A DNA stretch of 56,000 bases from Neocallimastix lanati (nom. inval.) (GCA_016946835.1 JACVTC010000129.1:185001-241000), one strand, 5' to 3'. Counted from the first letter of the stretch, positions 11,177 to 23,991 are shown. The notes: a model not told the origin generated them from the letters alone. Translations and numbers: made by a program.

Positions 11177-13608
11177 TATTTCTTCATTATATTATATAAA
11201 AATATCAAAATAATAATAATTGATACTTTTTATAAAAATATCGTTTAATAATCAAGAAAAAAATATTCTACCTTTTAAATTTATAAAGACTGATCTCTAA
11301 AACTAATTATTATAATTAACATGAATTATTAAAACAAGAAATTTTGATAAATTTTTTAATTTTTTATATATTATTTTTTTTAAATTTTTTAAATTTTATA
11401 ATTTTAAAATAATTTAAATTATATATATATATAATTTAATTTAAATAATATTTTATATTTTGATTTAAATAATTAATTTTAATTAATTTTTTTTTTTAAT
11501 AATTTTTTATTTTTATTTTCTTTTATATTACTTTTTTTTTTTTTTTATTTAAATATCTTATATTTATAAATTAATTTAGTTTTTTTTTTTTTTTTTTTGT
11601 GAATTTTAATAAAACAATTTTAATGATAATAAATGCAATACAAATACATTAAGTATTTAATGCATGAATTTAGAATATAAATTTATTCCATAAATAATTA
11701 TATTTAGCGAATGATTAATAATGGAAATTAAAAAATGAATTATTAAAAGAAAAAAAAAAAGAAAAAAAGATAAAATATATGTATATATACATATTTATTT
11801 ATTAATTATTAGCAATGCATTTTTTTTGTTGTTCTTTTCTTTTTTTTTTTTTTTTTTTTTTGTTGTTGTTGTTATTATTGATATTATTAAAAATCATTAT
11901 CAATTTTTTTTATTTGAAATAAAATAGGTTTTAATTATTTATAATCCTAACCGTTCTTTTAAAAGAATTTATAAATTATTAAAATTTTAAGTAGTATTCG
12001 ATAAATTTTAAAATTTTTAAAATATTATTAATATTTATACATATGATTGATTTTTTATACAATGATGATTTGTGTAATCCTCTAATAATTTTAACAAATA
12101 AAAAAAATAAATTAATAAAAAAGTTTAATTAATTATCAGTTTTTTTAATTTAATTTAATAATTTTAAATTTATTATTTTTAAAGGAATAATAAATAATAA
12201 ATATGAAAGATTTATAACGAAAAATGAGTTCCTTTCGATAATTATTAGAAGTTTATTTTGGTGAATCCACTGTAAATATATTGATATTGTTGATAATACT
12301 GTTATTAATAGTTGTACACCAGGTTTATAATTTACTAAATTTGATATTCAAAATCAATTAGCTAGAAGAAGATCAAAACTTACTATTGAAGTATTATTAC
12401 AAATTAACTTATATTAAAACCAAATAAATACTACAAATAAATACTATTTATGAAATATATATATATATATATTTCATAAAATATATATATATATATATAT
12501 TATTTTCTTCTAATTATTATTTTCTTCTAATTTTAAATTCCGTTGTTTATTATTAGCTCCTGAGTCTTTGAGTTTCTTAATATTTTAATCTTATAATCTT
12601 CAATTTTATTAATTTTTTTTATTAATTAAAAATATACATTTACTAATAATATATAAATTATAAAATTTATATTCTAAAGTAATATATTATGTACATGATA
12701 TTATGTACATTATATGCAAATCACAAATTTACTTCATATTCAGAGTCTTTTTTTCTAAATAATAACATAATTATAAAATATTTAATTTTATAAACTTTAT
12801 TCTTAATATGTACTGACCCTTGAAATTACAATTGTTCAATTTATAATATAAATGCATGACTATTCAATTCTATATAAACAAATTATTTTGAATAAATTAT
12901 TTTTTATATATGATATATAAGTTTCTACGATATTCAGATATTAAAAATATAAAAAAAAAAAATTGTGATAATAAGTTATTATTTGGATTATCATTTAATT
13001 AACATTAAAAATTTATATCATAAATTTAAATAAATATTTATATTAATGTTGAAAAATGTTTTTATACTTTATATATTTTTATATTTATTCAATGAAAGAT
13101 TTAATTTTCTTATTTTTTTTTAAAAAAAAAGTTAATTAAAGTCACTATTTTCTAATACTTAATTAAGTTATACGTTAGGTATTCTATTGACTTAATGGCA
13201 CTAATACTGGTCAAAGATCAAACGATTCCACTAATACTATTATATATCCCTTTCTATTTCATGATTTTTACAATAATTTATAATAATATAACCCTAAAGC
13301 TACTAGTGGTGGTGGTAGTGCGTATTCTTAAAGTATTAATATTATCTGTAATTATTTATATAATATTAATATAAATATTATTAATAAGAAAATTTCAATA
13401 TTAAAAATTTTTTTTATTATAATATATATAATATATAACTCATAATATATAATATATAAAATTAAATAATAATTATATTTATTAATTTATTTTCCAAATA
13501 AAAATTAGCAATAATTAAAAATAAATTTCAATAAATAATAAAACTAATTAACCAATTTATTATTATTATGAAATTAAAGAAATTTTTAATAATTTTAATA
13601 TTAATACT

Positions 13609-13610
<2 letters not shown>
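10666..13610. other. Intergenic DNA with A/T repeats and possible coding remnants
   Basis: Poly-A 10959-10999, (ATTT)n about 11142-11175 and many T runs. The segments at about 12225-12420 and 13190-13325 have richer composition. The second reads N-G-T-N-T-G-Q-R-S-N-D-S-T-N-T on the plus strand before two stops. They may be remains of a gene that also included the segment at 13881, but no family is recognised. Confidence 0.3.
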
Positions 13611-13671
<61 letters not shown>

Positions 13672-13716
13672 TAATAATAATAATAATAATAAATAATAAT
13701 AATAATAATAATAATA

Positions 13717-13782
<66 letters not shown>

Positions 13783-13802
13783 TAATAATAATAATAATAA
13801 TA

Positions 13803-13874
<72 letters not shown>
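13611..13874. repeat. (AAT)n microsatellite
   Basis: About 264 bp of AAT, interrupted by a few AAAT units. In the frame of the coding-like segment that follows, it would read mainly as poly-Asn, a common low-complexity feature in such genomes. Confidence 0.95.
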
Positions 13875-13875
<1 letters not shown>

Positions 13876-13880
13876 TATTA

Positions 13881-14099
13881 ATGAAAATTAGATAAGCAAA
13901 AGATCTTAGAAACTTGTGGTCAACATGATTTTATTAGTGGAATTTTAGTTTTGAAGCTCAATTTTCTATAAAGCAAAACTTTCTCTTTCCAGATATTGAA
14001 TTTGGTAGTGGATTTATAGGTACTATTCTTGACATTCATGTTCATAACGATTTATCAGTTAAAAAGGAAAATAGTAAATTAGGTATCTCAATTGTTCAG
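13881..14099 (+). pseudogene. Unidentified coding-like segment, possibly one exon or a relic
   Basis: A 73-codon frame has three stops in its first 19 codons and is then open for 54 codons: it starts at W-N-F-S-F-E-A-Q-F-S, passes F-P-D-I-E-F-G-S-G-F-I-G-T-I-L and ends K-L-G-I-S-I-V-Q. The open part is preceded by TTATTAG (acceptor-like) and followed by CAG|GTATTT (donor-like), so 13938-14099 could be a genuine internal exon. No matching neighbour exons were found and no family is recognised. Base composition is clearly richer than the flanks. Confidence 0.35.
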
Positions 14100-15034
14100 G
14101 TATTTATTTAATTTTAAATATATCATATTATTTTATTATTTTTTTCATTTATTTAATTTATATAATTATTATTATACATTTGAATTAATTGGTAATTTTA
14201 TTAATAATTAAATTTTTTTTTTTTAAAAAAAAATATAATTTATTATTAATTATCAAGATAAGCTGCTATAAAAAAAAGAATAGTATTCTAAATCTTAGAT
14301 GGTAAATAAATACAACAAAATAAATTCGGAAATCAAGAAAATAAATCTTAAAAAAATTAATTGATTTCTTTAATTTTTTTTTTTATGGAAATAATATAAA
14401 ATATTAAATATAACGAAAAAAATAAAAAAAAAAAAATATATATATATATATATATTAATGTTACTCTTATATTATTATGTAAAATCAAAATTAAGCAAAT
14501 AAATAAATAATTAATTCATTCATTCATTGAAGAAATATTATGAAAAAAATATCTTAAAAATTTGTATTTATTATATCAATAAATTTCAATATATATATTA
14601 GTGTTTTTAGATACATTCATAAAGAAATATATAAAGAAATTATATATTTATTTAATATAGCTTTATATAATAATAAAATAATATTCCATAATAATATTTT
14701 AATTCATTTAAAACTATAACGAAATTGGTACAAAAAATTAAATATTATTTTATGTTTTTTTTTTTGTTTTATTTAATATATATATTAATATAATAGTAAT
14801 ATAATTTTCATAATTTACTTTATTATTTTAATATTTAATTAATATTTATTTATTTTATATATTAACAATCATTTAATTATCATCTAAAATATTGGTTAAA
14901 TATTTTATTTTAAATGTTTGATTGGATATATTTAATTATTATTAAACATGTGATAGAATCATATAAAATAAATTTTAATCAATAGTAATTTAATCTTTCT
15001 CTCAAATTAAATATAATTTTGTGAATTGTTAGAA
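14100..15034. other. Intergenic DNA upstream of eL22
   Basis: A/T-rich, with an (AT)n run near 14437-14455. It should hold the eL22 promoter. No gene seen. Confidence 0.5.
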
Positions 15035-15636
15035 ATGGCTCCAGCTGTAAGTTTTAAATTATTTATTTTCAATAAATAATTTAAATTATTTATAATTTAT
15101 TTTTTTTAAAGAATTTAAGTTATCTCCTAACTGTAAATAAAAACAAAAAGGAGTAGCCTTAAAAGTGGTTTGCTCATAATTGTTAACATTTATTATTTAT
15201 TTTTCTATTATATAATTTAATGGATTGATTCATAAAAATTATAATGAAATACCAAAAAAAATGACAATACAATAAATTATTTTGGAATTAATAGAAGGTT
15301 GTTAAGAAGGAAAACGTTTTCACCATTGACTGCTCCGGTCCAGCTAGTGATGGTATCTTAGATACTGCTGCCTTAGAAAACTACCTTGTTACCAGAATTA
15401 AGGTTGAAGGTCGTACCAACAACTTCGGTAAGAACATTGCTGTTTCCCGTTCCAACAACGAAATTAAGGTTACCGTTTCTCCAAATGTCCAATTCTCTAA
15501 GAGATACATTAAGTACTTAACCAAGAAGTACCTTAAGAAGTCTTCCCTCCGTGATTGGCTTCGTGTTGTTGCTTCTTCCAAGTCTGCCTATGAAATCCGT
15601 TACTACAACGTTGACCAAGGTGTTGATGAAGAATAA
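15035..15636 (+). CDS. RPL22: 60S ribosomal protein eL22
   Basis: Component of the large cytosolic ribosomal subunit that binds 28S/5.8S rRNA. Two exons: 15035-15046 (ATG GCT CCA GCT, then GTAAGT) and 15295-15636 (TAA); 117 residues, normal for the family. Hallmarks: F-T-I-D-C-S-G-P near the start, R-I-K-V-E-G, then the strongly conserved F-S-K-R-Y-I-K-Y-L-T-K-K-Y-L-K-K with S-L-R-D-W-L-R-V-V-A following, and an acidic end D-E-E. The short first exon with M-A-P is usual for ribosomal proteins. Exon 2 uses C-ending codons (AAC, TTC, GTC, ACC) far more than other genes here, the bias of a highly expressed gene. The acceptor could be used at 15295 or 15298; both keep frame. Confidence 0.95.
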
Positions 15637-16025
15637 ATTAACAAGGACCATTTATAAAATTTATATCATGAATTATAATGAAATAATAAATTTTTTGGAG
15701 ATCAATAAAATTTTAAAAATTAAATAAAATTTTAAACCAAAAAAAAAAATAAAAATAAAAAGGACCTAAATGTATTTTGAAATTTTGTGTTATGTAAAAT
15801 TTTGGATGGTGTTTGATAGATTTTTTAGTTTTTAGTATTTGAAAGATTTATTTGTGAATTTTATTTTTTTAGTTTTATTTTTTTTTTTTTTTTTTTATCT
15901 TTATTTTATATATTGCTGCCGTTAAAAAAAAAAAAAAAAAAAAAAAAAATTATATAAATATAAAATAGTAATACGAATAAGGATTATTTTTTTTATATAG
16001 ATAAAAAAAACATATTATTATAAAC
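15637..16025. other. Spacer between eL22 and the GNAT-like gene
   Basis: Holds the eL22 3' UTR (AATAAA-like words at about 15675-15725), a T run (15878-15897) and an A run (15924-15949). Confidence 0.6.
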
Positions 16026-16629
16026 ATGAATTTACGTGCTATTGAAAGGAAAGATTATGATTTAATATTAAAATTAGATTACAATGTATACCCTGTATCT
16101 ATTGAGGATAAAATTAATAATGAAATCATAGATCAATGGTACAGTATTTATAAAGAATATGGTATGATTTATTATAAAGGTGACGATGAAGATAATGTAG
16201 TTGCGGTAGCAATAAATATTCCAATGCCATTAAAAATTTGGTATAGTTTATTGAGAGGAGAATGTTTTGAAAATACCCTAAATATTCAATGGAATTCACC
16301 AAATGAAACTAGGCACAATGAAAGAATAAAAAAAGACAAGAATACGAACGAAAGGATAGGTATTCATATCTATCATATTGAAGTGTTACAAAGAGACGTT
16401 GTCGGTCATGGCTTTTACAAACGAATGTTTCAAGATTTGAGTCATATTGCTCACCAGTACAATCATCAAATTGACGGCTTTTCCGGTTATTGCGTAACAC
16501 CTGAAGGAAATTATCTCTTTGATAAAGTACTTAGCTGCCGTAACGTGGAATCAACCATATTACCAATAGAAAAATCGATAGATATAACTAACGAAAATAC
16601 AATACAAACTAATTGTAATAATAGTAATA

Positions 16630-16664
<35 letters not shown>

Positions 16665-16898
16665 GAAAAAACTATCCAACAAACATCTGAATTTATAGTT
16701 TTTGATCAAGAAAATAATAAAAGAAAAATAGTAGAGTGTCCTATTCAAACTGATATTACTCAATCCTTCTTAGATAAAAGTGTTCAACCACCACGCTACC
16801 TACCTTTCATTTCCAAATGTAATATGTATTATTGTGAACGCCAAGAAGTCTGTAAAGTTAATAAAGAAAAAATATCATGTGCTTGGAATTATCTTTAA
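16026..16898 (+). CDS. GNAT-fold N-acetyltransferase-like protein
   Basis: Single-exon gene, 290 residues. The N-terminus M-N-L-R-A-I-E-R-K-D-Y-D-L-I-L-K-L-D has the beta1-alpha1 pattern typical of GNAT enzymes, and residues about 116-134 (H-I-E-V-L-Q-R-D-V-V-G-H-G-F-Y-K-R-M-F) match the acetyl-CoA-binding motif A (R/Q-x-x-G-x-G/A then helix). These enzymes transfer acetyl from acetyl-CoA to an amine; the substrate is not predictable. Residues about 197-213 are a poly-Asn tract. The C-terminal 60 residues are Cys-rich (C-P-I-Q-T-D, S-K-C-N-M-Y-Y-C-E-R-Q-E-V-C) and not part of the usual fold. The start is the first ATG after an A/T-rich leader ending ATTATAAACATG. A truncated broken copy of the 3' end occurs at 22513-22670. 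The fold call is from motif reading only. Confidence 0.75.
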
Positions 16899-17117
16899 GA
16901 AAAATATATATATATATATAATAATAAAATAAAATAAAACAAAATAAAAGTATTATTTCTTTTTCATTTAAAAAAAAAATAAAATAAAATAAAATAAAAT
17001 AAAAAAACAATAATAATAATATAAAATAAAATAAAATAAAATAAAAAAAAAATAATGTTACTTTTTCATTTCAAAATATATAATAAAAGTTTTAATTTAA
17101 TTATTAATAATATATCT

Positions 17118-17171
<54 letters not shown>

Positions 17172-17710
17172 TTAAACTATATAAACAAAAAGATTTAAAT
17201 AAAAAATTTTTATTAATAAAAAAACGTTTGTTCAATTGAAAAACTTTTTTATTATTATTATTATTAAAATATATATATATATATATATATATATTTCATT
17301 TTAATAGATTATTATTAGTAGTAGTAGATATATATATAGTATTAATATGAACTTAACATTATTTGAAATATATAAAAAAAAAAATATGAATATATTATTG
17401 ATTTTTTTTTTTTTTTTTTTTTTTTAATTCAGCTATTTTTATTTTTATTTTATTTTTTCATTATTATTATTATTATACTTACTTTTACATAATAATAAGT
17501 ATAAAAAGAAGAAATAATGGAACTTGGAAATTTTATCATACATAATAAAAAAAATATATATATATATAAACTTATGTATTAATAGTAATAAGTTCAATGT
17601 TTTTTTTTTAAATTCAAAGTTGAATCAATTACAACAAATTTTCAATAAGAAATATAAATGAAGAGATAAGTATATATAAATTAAATTTTTGTATTTTTCT
17701 GTATTTAAGT

Positions 17711-17750
<40 letters not shown>

Positions 17751-17890
17751 AAATTTTAATAATTATTAGATATTTATTATATTTGTTTTGATATTTTGTT
17801 TTGATATTTGAGTTATGGATTAGAAATTTTCAATAAATAATTATAATGAAATAGAAAAGTTTAGTTATGTTTTGCCAAATTTTATATTTT
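16899..17890. other. Intergenic repeats
   Basis: (AAAAT)n blocks, poly-T 17120-17170 and 17713-17746, and (AT)n 17269-17294. No gene seen. Confidence 0.7.
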
Positions 17891-17893
17891 ATT

Positions 17894-18052
17894 GCGGCGT
17901 ATTTCTTAAAAGATGAATTACTAAAAATATAAATAAATGAATAAAATTTATTTTTTTTATATTTTTTATATTATATTTATTTTTTTATTCATTTATTTTA
18001 ATAATTTTTACTTTTTATTCATGGCAAATACAATTTCAAGTTATACGCCACT
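17894..18052. mobile_element. MITE-like imperfect inverted repeat
   Basis: GGCGTATTTCTTAA near 17897 is mirrored by a reverse-complement end (TTATACGCCAC, 18041-18051). Inside, AAATAAATGAATAAA is mirrored by TTTATTCATTTATT. Overall about 160 bp forms one imperfect hairpin with G/C bases conserved only at the tips, as in small non-autonomous DNA transposons. No clear target duplication is visible. It lies directly beside a LINE 3' end. Confidence 0.4.
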
Positions 18053-18078
18053 TGGTAAAATGTATCACATTCAATATA

Positions 18079-18081
<3 letters not shown>

Positions 18082-18113
<32 letters not shown>

Positions 18114-18510
18114 TGATTAACGAGAGGGGAGGACAATGAGGCCTCCAGTCTCTCCATTAAATGTATCAGACTCTCATTGGATTTTTTGTCATATAATTTC
18201 GCGATGCGTACTTCAAAACAAGGCTAATGTGAAAGACACTCCCTATATGCCACTTTTATTCGATGGGCTTCTTTTCAGTGATCTTTTGAATCATTATCAA
18301 GGAAGGAACAACTACACTAATTCTCTCACTAATTAAGTGTTCACTTTACAAACAACTATATAGTATAGTAATAGGACTACTTATCATGGTGAGTAAACAC
18401 CAATTTCATTTATAAAGAAAAAACACCGGGGGAGAATGAAAATTGCCCCCCCCCCCCCCCATGTAAATTCAGAAAGTTAGTAGTCAATGGGTCTGTCCAG
18501 AAACATTTTG
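18082..18510 (-). mobile_element. LINE-like 3' end, copy A (poly-A tail on minus strand)
   Basis: Diverged copy of a dispersed repeat also found at 25355-25687 (+) and 53115-53530 (-). Its minus strand ends in about 31 A (18082-18112 as T), directly after a frame containing K-L-Y-D-K-K-S-N-E-S-L-I-H-L-M-E-R-L-E. The other copies have K-R-Y-G-Q-E-S-N-E-S-L-I and K-Q-Y-G-K-E-T-N-K-S-L-I at the same place. A conserved C-terminal protein motif followed by poly-A is what a 5'-truncated non-LTR retrotransposon leaves. A run of 15 C (18446-18460) replaces the CCCC seen in copy B. Upstream frames are broken, so this copy is dead. Confidence 0.65.
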
Positions 18511-18767
18511 TGTATTAATCGTGAATACTAACCACTAACCACTAAGATAAAAACTGGAAAGACTCAATATAAGGGTTTATTAATTAATAAAAAAATATTT
18601 TATGATTTTGTCAATTCTTAAATAAGGTCTCTATATATTTAATATTATGATATGATATGATTCATAAATTAATTTTTAATTATATTAAAATTCTAATTAT
18701 TTAAATTTGTATTTTTGTATATATATATATAAGGAAAACATTTCAATTTATCAACATTATTTTCATA

Positions 18768-19069
18768 TATAGAATAACTTTTTTCTATTTTTTTTTTTGA
18801 TAATAGTTTTGCTTTCTTTTTTTTTTTTTTATCTTTAATTCTTTTTGGTGGTTGTCGATTTTGAGTAGAATTCGAATTTTCTACTTTATATATATTTAAT
18901 CAATTACAAAACTTATAAAAAAAAAAAAAATATAAAGAATTTATTACTACAAAATCTTTTTTACAAACATTTTTTGGCATTTAATAAGCGTTTTTGAGTA
19001 TTTGAAGTATTTTATTTTTATTAAATATAATTATATTTGAATATCCAATCTTTGTTAATACGTTCACCA
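18768..19069 (-). pseudogene. Possible unidentified coding remnant
   Basis: Two minus-strand stretches look coding: about 30 codons at 18980-19069 (M-V-N-V-L-T-K-I-G-Y-S-N-I-I-I-F-N) and about 41 Lys-rich codons at 18768-18893 (S-N-S-T-Q-N-R-Q-P-P-K-R-I-K-D-K). They are separated by an A/T stretch. They may be exons of one small gene or leftovers. No family recognised. Confidence 0.22.
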
Positions 19070-19603
19070 TAAATAAAAAATTTTTAGATAATTTTTATCT
19101 CAAAAATACCAAAATATTATAATAATTAAGTAATAAAAAACAAATAAAAATAAATATATATATATATATATATATATTTATTATATAGCAATAATTCATT
19201 TAATGAAATGAATAAATTTCTTAAAAAAAAAAAAAAAAAAAATAAAATAAAAATAACAAAATAACAAAATAACATAAAACATTATAGTAATAATATTATA
19301 AATTATAAATTATAAATTATATTTATATTTATTTCATCATTTATTTTAACCATTATATTTTTTAAGAATAATTAAAAATCTTTATCATTTTCTAGTTATT
19401 TTAATTTTTTATATTTATTTTTATTTTTATTTTAATTTTAATTTTAATTTTTATTTTTGTTTTAATTTTTATTTTTATTTTTATTCTATTACTTTTAATT
19501 ATTTTATGATTTTATGATTTTATTTACTTATTTTTAAAACTTTTTTTTTTTTTTTGGTTATATCTATATATATCTAATTAATTAATTAATTAATTAATTA
19601 ATT

Positions 19604-20578
<975 letters not shown>

Positions 20579-22512
20579 TTTTTTTTTTATATATTTTATT
20601 TACTTGAATTAATGAACTTATTTAATAATAATACTTTTTTTTTTTTTTTAAAAAAAAAATTTCTTGATTTATTTACAAAAGATTTTAATAGATATAAATA
20701 TGAAAGATCTTTAAAATGAAATTAATAATTAATTATTTTTTATTAGATATATTATTTAATAAATTACTGCTTTATAAATATATATATGAATAAACAGATA
20801 GTAAAAAAAAAAAAAGATTTAATTATGATTATAATTATAATTATTATTTATTATTATTATATATATTTATATATATATATTGTTATGTTAAATAGATTTC
20901 AAATTGACATTAAATTTCTATTTAATAATTAATTGATTTATTTCAAAAGATTTTTTATTAAAATTTGAAATTGCTTCATAAATATAGTAAATAATAATAG
21001 CTTTATCTTTTTCAATTTTTTTTTCTAAATAAGAATTATAAAATTTAATTTTAAATATTCTTATATAAAATAAATAATTCTATATTGATTAATCGAATTA
21101 TATAATTAAATTTTCTTTAGGTAAATTTGTTTTTTATTTTAAAAAATATTTTTATTAATTTTAATTGATTTATATATAATTAATAAAAATAAATATTGTT
21201 TATATAAAATTAATAGAAATTAATTTGTTTATATTTCCTTTTTTCTTTCTTCTTCTTTTTTTTTTTTTTTTTTTTTTTTTTTTGACTACATTGATTTATT
21301 TTCTATTTAAAAAAAAAAAAATTATTATTATAGTAATAATAATTTTCATATTTGTATAAATTTTTCTCATATATTAAAAAGAAAATTTATGGAATAATTA
21401 AATGTATGTAGAATAATTTTTTTTTTATGGTAATTTTTATTATAATCAATATAAATTATCTTTTATAATTTTTAAATAACTTTATTATATATTAATACAT
21501 AATCAAATATTTTATGTTGTTAATTAAAGCAATCTATATGTACTGCATTATAATTATAAGGAACAGTTTTATATATTTTCATTATTAATTATTTTAAATA
21601 AATAAAATATGATAATTAAATATAATATTATATAATAATTAAAATAAAGTAAAAAAAAAAAATTATGAATATTAACAAAATAAAATCGTTATTACTTTTC
21701 TTATTTTTTTTTTTTTTTCTCCCAATATAATAATCCAGATATATTAATATTGAATTTAAAATTATTATAAAATCAATTATCTTTTAATTAACATACTTTA
21801 AAATTTTATTTTTAAGAAATAAACGGATAATATATATTAATAAATAATATAAAAATTATACTAAAAGATTAACGCATTATTATTAATTAAAATAATTCTA
21901 TGAAATAAAAATAAAATATCAAACTTTATTTAACTTTAATAATTAATATTAAAATGATTTCTTTATTTTAATATAATTTTATATAAAATATTTGCTTTTT
22001 TTTTTTTTTTTTTTTTTTTTTTTTCAATATGATAACAGTAATTTATTTTTTCTTTCTATTATTACTTTTTTTTTTTTAAAAAAAAAAAAAAAATAATAAT
22101 TAAATTATTAAAACTTTTTTATAAGAAAAAGATGTATTCTACAGTTTTATTTCATAAAAATGATTTCTACAAACAAAAAAAAAAAAAAAAACATTAGTAA
22201 TTATTATTTATATATAAATAACCTAGTTTGTTATAAAAAATAACATAAAACAAATTTGTGTAACTAAAATTAGTTATAAAAAGTTATAAACATTTATTAT
22301 GCATTTATTATGCTAGTTATGAAAAGTAATATAAAATAAATGTTTGCTACTAATTAATGTATTTTTTTTTTTTTTTCAAAAAGAACTAACTAATTATCTG
22401 ATTAAGATAATAATGGAAATGATAAAAAAAAAAAATAATTAATATTGTAGTATAGGAATATAGATATCATCCTTTGAAGAATAAAACATATTTTTTTTTT
22501 ATTTTAAAAAAT
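20579..22512. other. A/T-rich intergenic DNA
   Basis: Upstream of the phosphatase. Homopolymers (T at 21256-21283 and 22000-22024, A at 22078-22093) and otherwise A/T-rich DNA. No gene seen. Confidence 0.6.
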
Positions 22513-22670
22513 GAAGAGTGTTCCCGTTTAAATTGACATCATTCAATCTTTCATTGAGAAAAGTGTTTAACCACCAACCTACCTTTCATTTCCAAATGTA
22601 ATATTGTGAACGTCAATAAGTTTTTAAAAATAATAAAGGAAAAACGTCATATGTTTGGAATTATCTTTAA
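22513..22670 (+). pseudogene. Truncated pseudogene of the GNAT-like gene (3' end only)
   Basis: Aligns along its whole length with the last part of the gene at 16026-16898, from the codons for V-E-C-P-I-Q-T-D to the stop, including T-T-T-C-C-A-A-A-T-G-T-A-A-T and the identical ending TTGGAATTATCTTTAAGAAAAA. Damage: the Gln of S-V-Q-P-P is now TAA, 6 bases encoding Met-Tyr are missing near 22602, and other indels break the frame. There is no poly-A beyond what the parent's own 3' flank shows (GAAAAA then A run), so it may be a segmental duplication rather than a retrocopy. Confidence 0.85.
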
Positions 22671-22935
22671 GAAAAAAAAAAAAAAAAAAAAAAAAAAATT
22701 AAAAAAAATAAAAATAAAAATATTATATTATAAGGTTAGAAATTAAAAATTATATTAGTAATGATAATAATTATAATAATAATAAAAAAATTATTACAAG
22801 AATTACGAGAGCTTGAAAGCATGTTCAAACATAAAAATGTAAATTATTAAAATACAAGGATCAAATAATATATATAAAAATATATAATAAAGTTGAATGT
22901 TGTTATTATGAATAATATTATTTTGAATAAGAAAG

Positions 22936-22977
<42 letters not shown>

Positions 22978-23643
22978 TTACATACATAGAGATAAATGTG
23001 TATAATAAATATTAATATTTTTCTATATTTAAATATATATATATGTATTTTTTTAATAATAATATATTTTAAAAATATATTTGGTATCAGTAAATGCATT
23101 ATGCTTATTATTAAGCTAAAGAACTTTTTATATTCAAGACATTATAACAATCCTATATTTAATCTTGTCATGTACCATCTACCAAACAATAATCAATATA
23201 TATTTCTTAGAATACCTTTCAATGAATCATTAAAAAAAAAAAAATAAATAAAATAAAATAGATTATACGGTTAACTCATTCTTTAGATTTATAACCAAAT
23301 AGAAACGTATCTTTCCATTTTAAAACTTGTATTTTAGTCTTCATTGTCTTTAGATCAGTTTCCTTACTATTCATCTTTAATAAGACCAAATAAAAAAGAA
23401 CACTGAAAAAGCACAAGATGCTTTTAATCGAGATTTATTTTGGAATTTTTAAGCTTAAAAATAAATATGACCTCCAATACAACTATTAATAATTTGTTTA
23501 AGGAGTTGTTATTATCATACCTCCTTATAGTTAGTTTTTATGTTAAGGCGATGAATCGATGTTTTTTTAAAAAAGTGGAAAGAGTCTTCTTGTTATTATT
23601 TCTCATTTAGTTAAAAAAAAAAAATATGCTAATACTTTTCACA
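22671..23643. other. Intergenic DNA with (AT)n and unassigned coding-like pieces
   Basis: (AT)n 22937-22973. The plus strand at about 23080-23230 reads Y-N-N-P-I-F-N-L-V-M-Y-H-L-P-N-N-N, and the minus strand at 23275-23371 has a 32-codon frame, M-N-S-K-E-T-D-L-K-T-M-K-T-K. Both look like fragments of decayed genes or retroelements; neither is assigned. Confidence 0.3.
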
Positions 23644-23790
23644 TTATTTTTCTAAACATTCGAAATAGTTAGCAGTAGCATTATTCATCTTTTCACCAAT
23701 CGTTGGAATCTCAATTCCAGAGAATATTAGTGGATGAAAAAAACATGTAGATTAACAATACGCTAACACAATAATAAATTTTCCTGGAGA
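23644..23790 (-). pseudogene. LINE-type ORF2 relic (post-RT region)
   Basis: Minus-strand frame with one internal TAA: S-P-G-K-F-I-I-V-L-A-Y-C, stop, then F-S-G-I-E-I-P-T-I-G-E-K-M-N-N-A and on to a TAA at 23644. Non-LTR retrotransposon ORF2 proteins carry a G-G-(L/I)-G-I-P-x-I/L motif after the RT domain, which this resembles with one residue changed. The identification rests on that motif only. Confidence 0.4.
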
Positions 23791-23938
23791 AAAACAGAAG
23801 TTATATTGGGAAAATTTTTATTATAGAAGTGTTTTTTCTACGATTAAGTCAATTAAATACAAGAAGTTTTAAATATGGGTTTTAAGAAATAAAATTATTT
23901 AACATCTATCACTAAAATATTAACAATTTTCTCTTAGT

Positions 23939-23991
<53 letters not shown>
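23939..23991. repeat. Poly-T tract
   Basis: About 53 bases of T with a single C, just before the LINE relic at 24001. Confidence 0.95.

Noticed and set aside
15047-15294. snoRNA inside the eL22 intron
   Set aside because: Ribosomal-protein introns often host snoRNAs, but no convincing C/D or H/ACA boxes could be identified.
15381-15581. 66-codon minus-strand frame
   Set aside because: Antisense of eL22 exon 2.
16309-16763. Two minus-strand frames of 63 and 67 codons
   Set aside because: Antisense of the GNAT-like gene; the poly-Ile run is the complement of the poly-Asn codons.
18136-18336. Plus-strand 66-codon frame with D-L-L-N-H-Y, shared with 53209-53403
   Set aside because: The similarity between copies is real, but poly-A tail position and the better conserved S-N-x-S-L-I motif place the coding strand on minus; the plus frame is most likely antisense.
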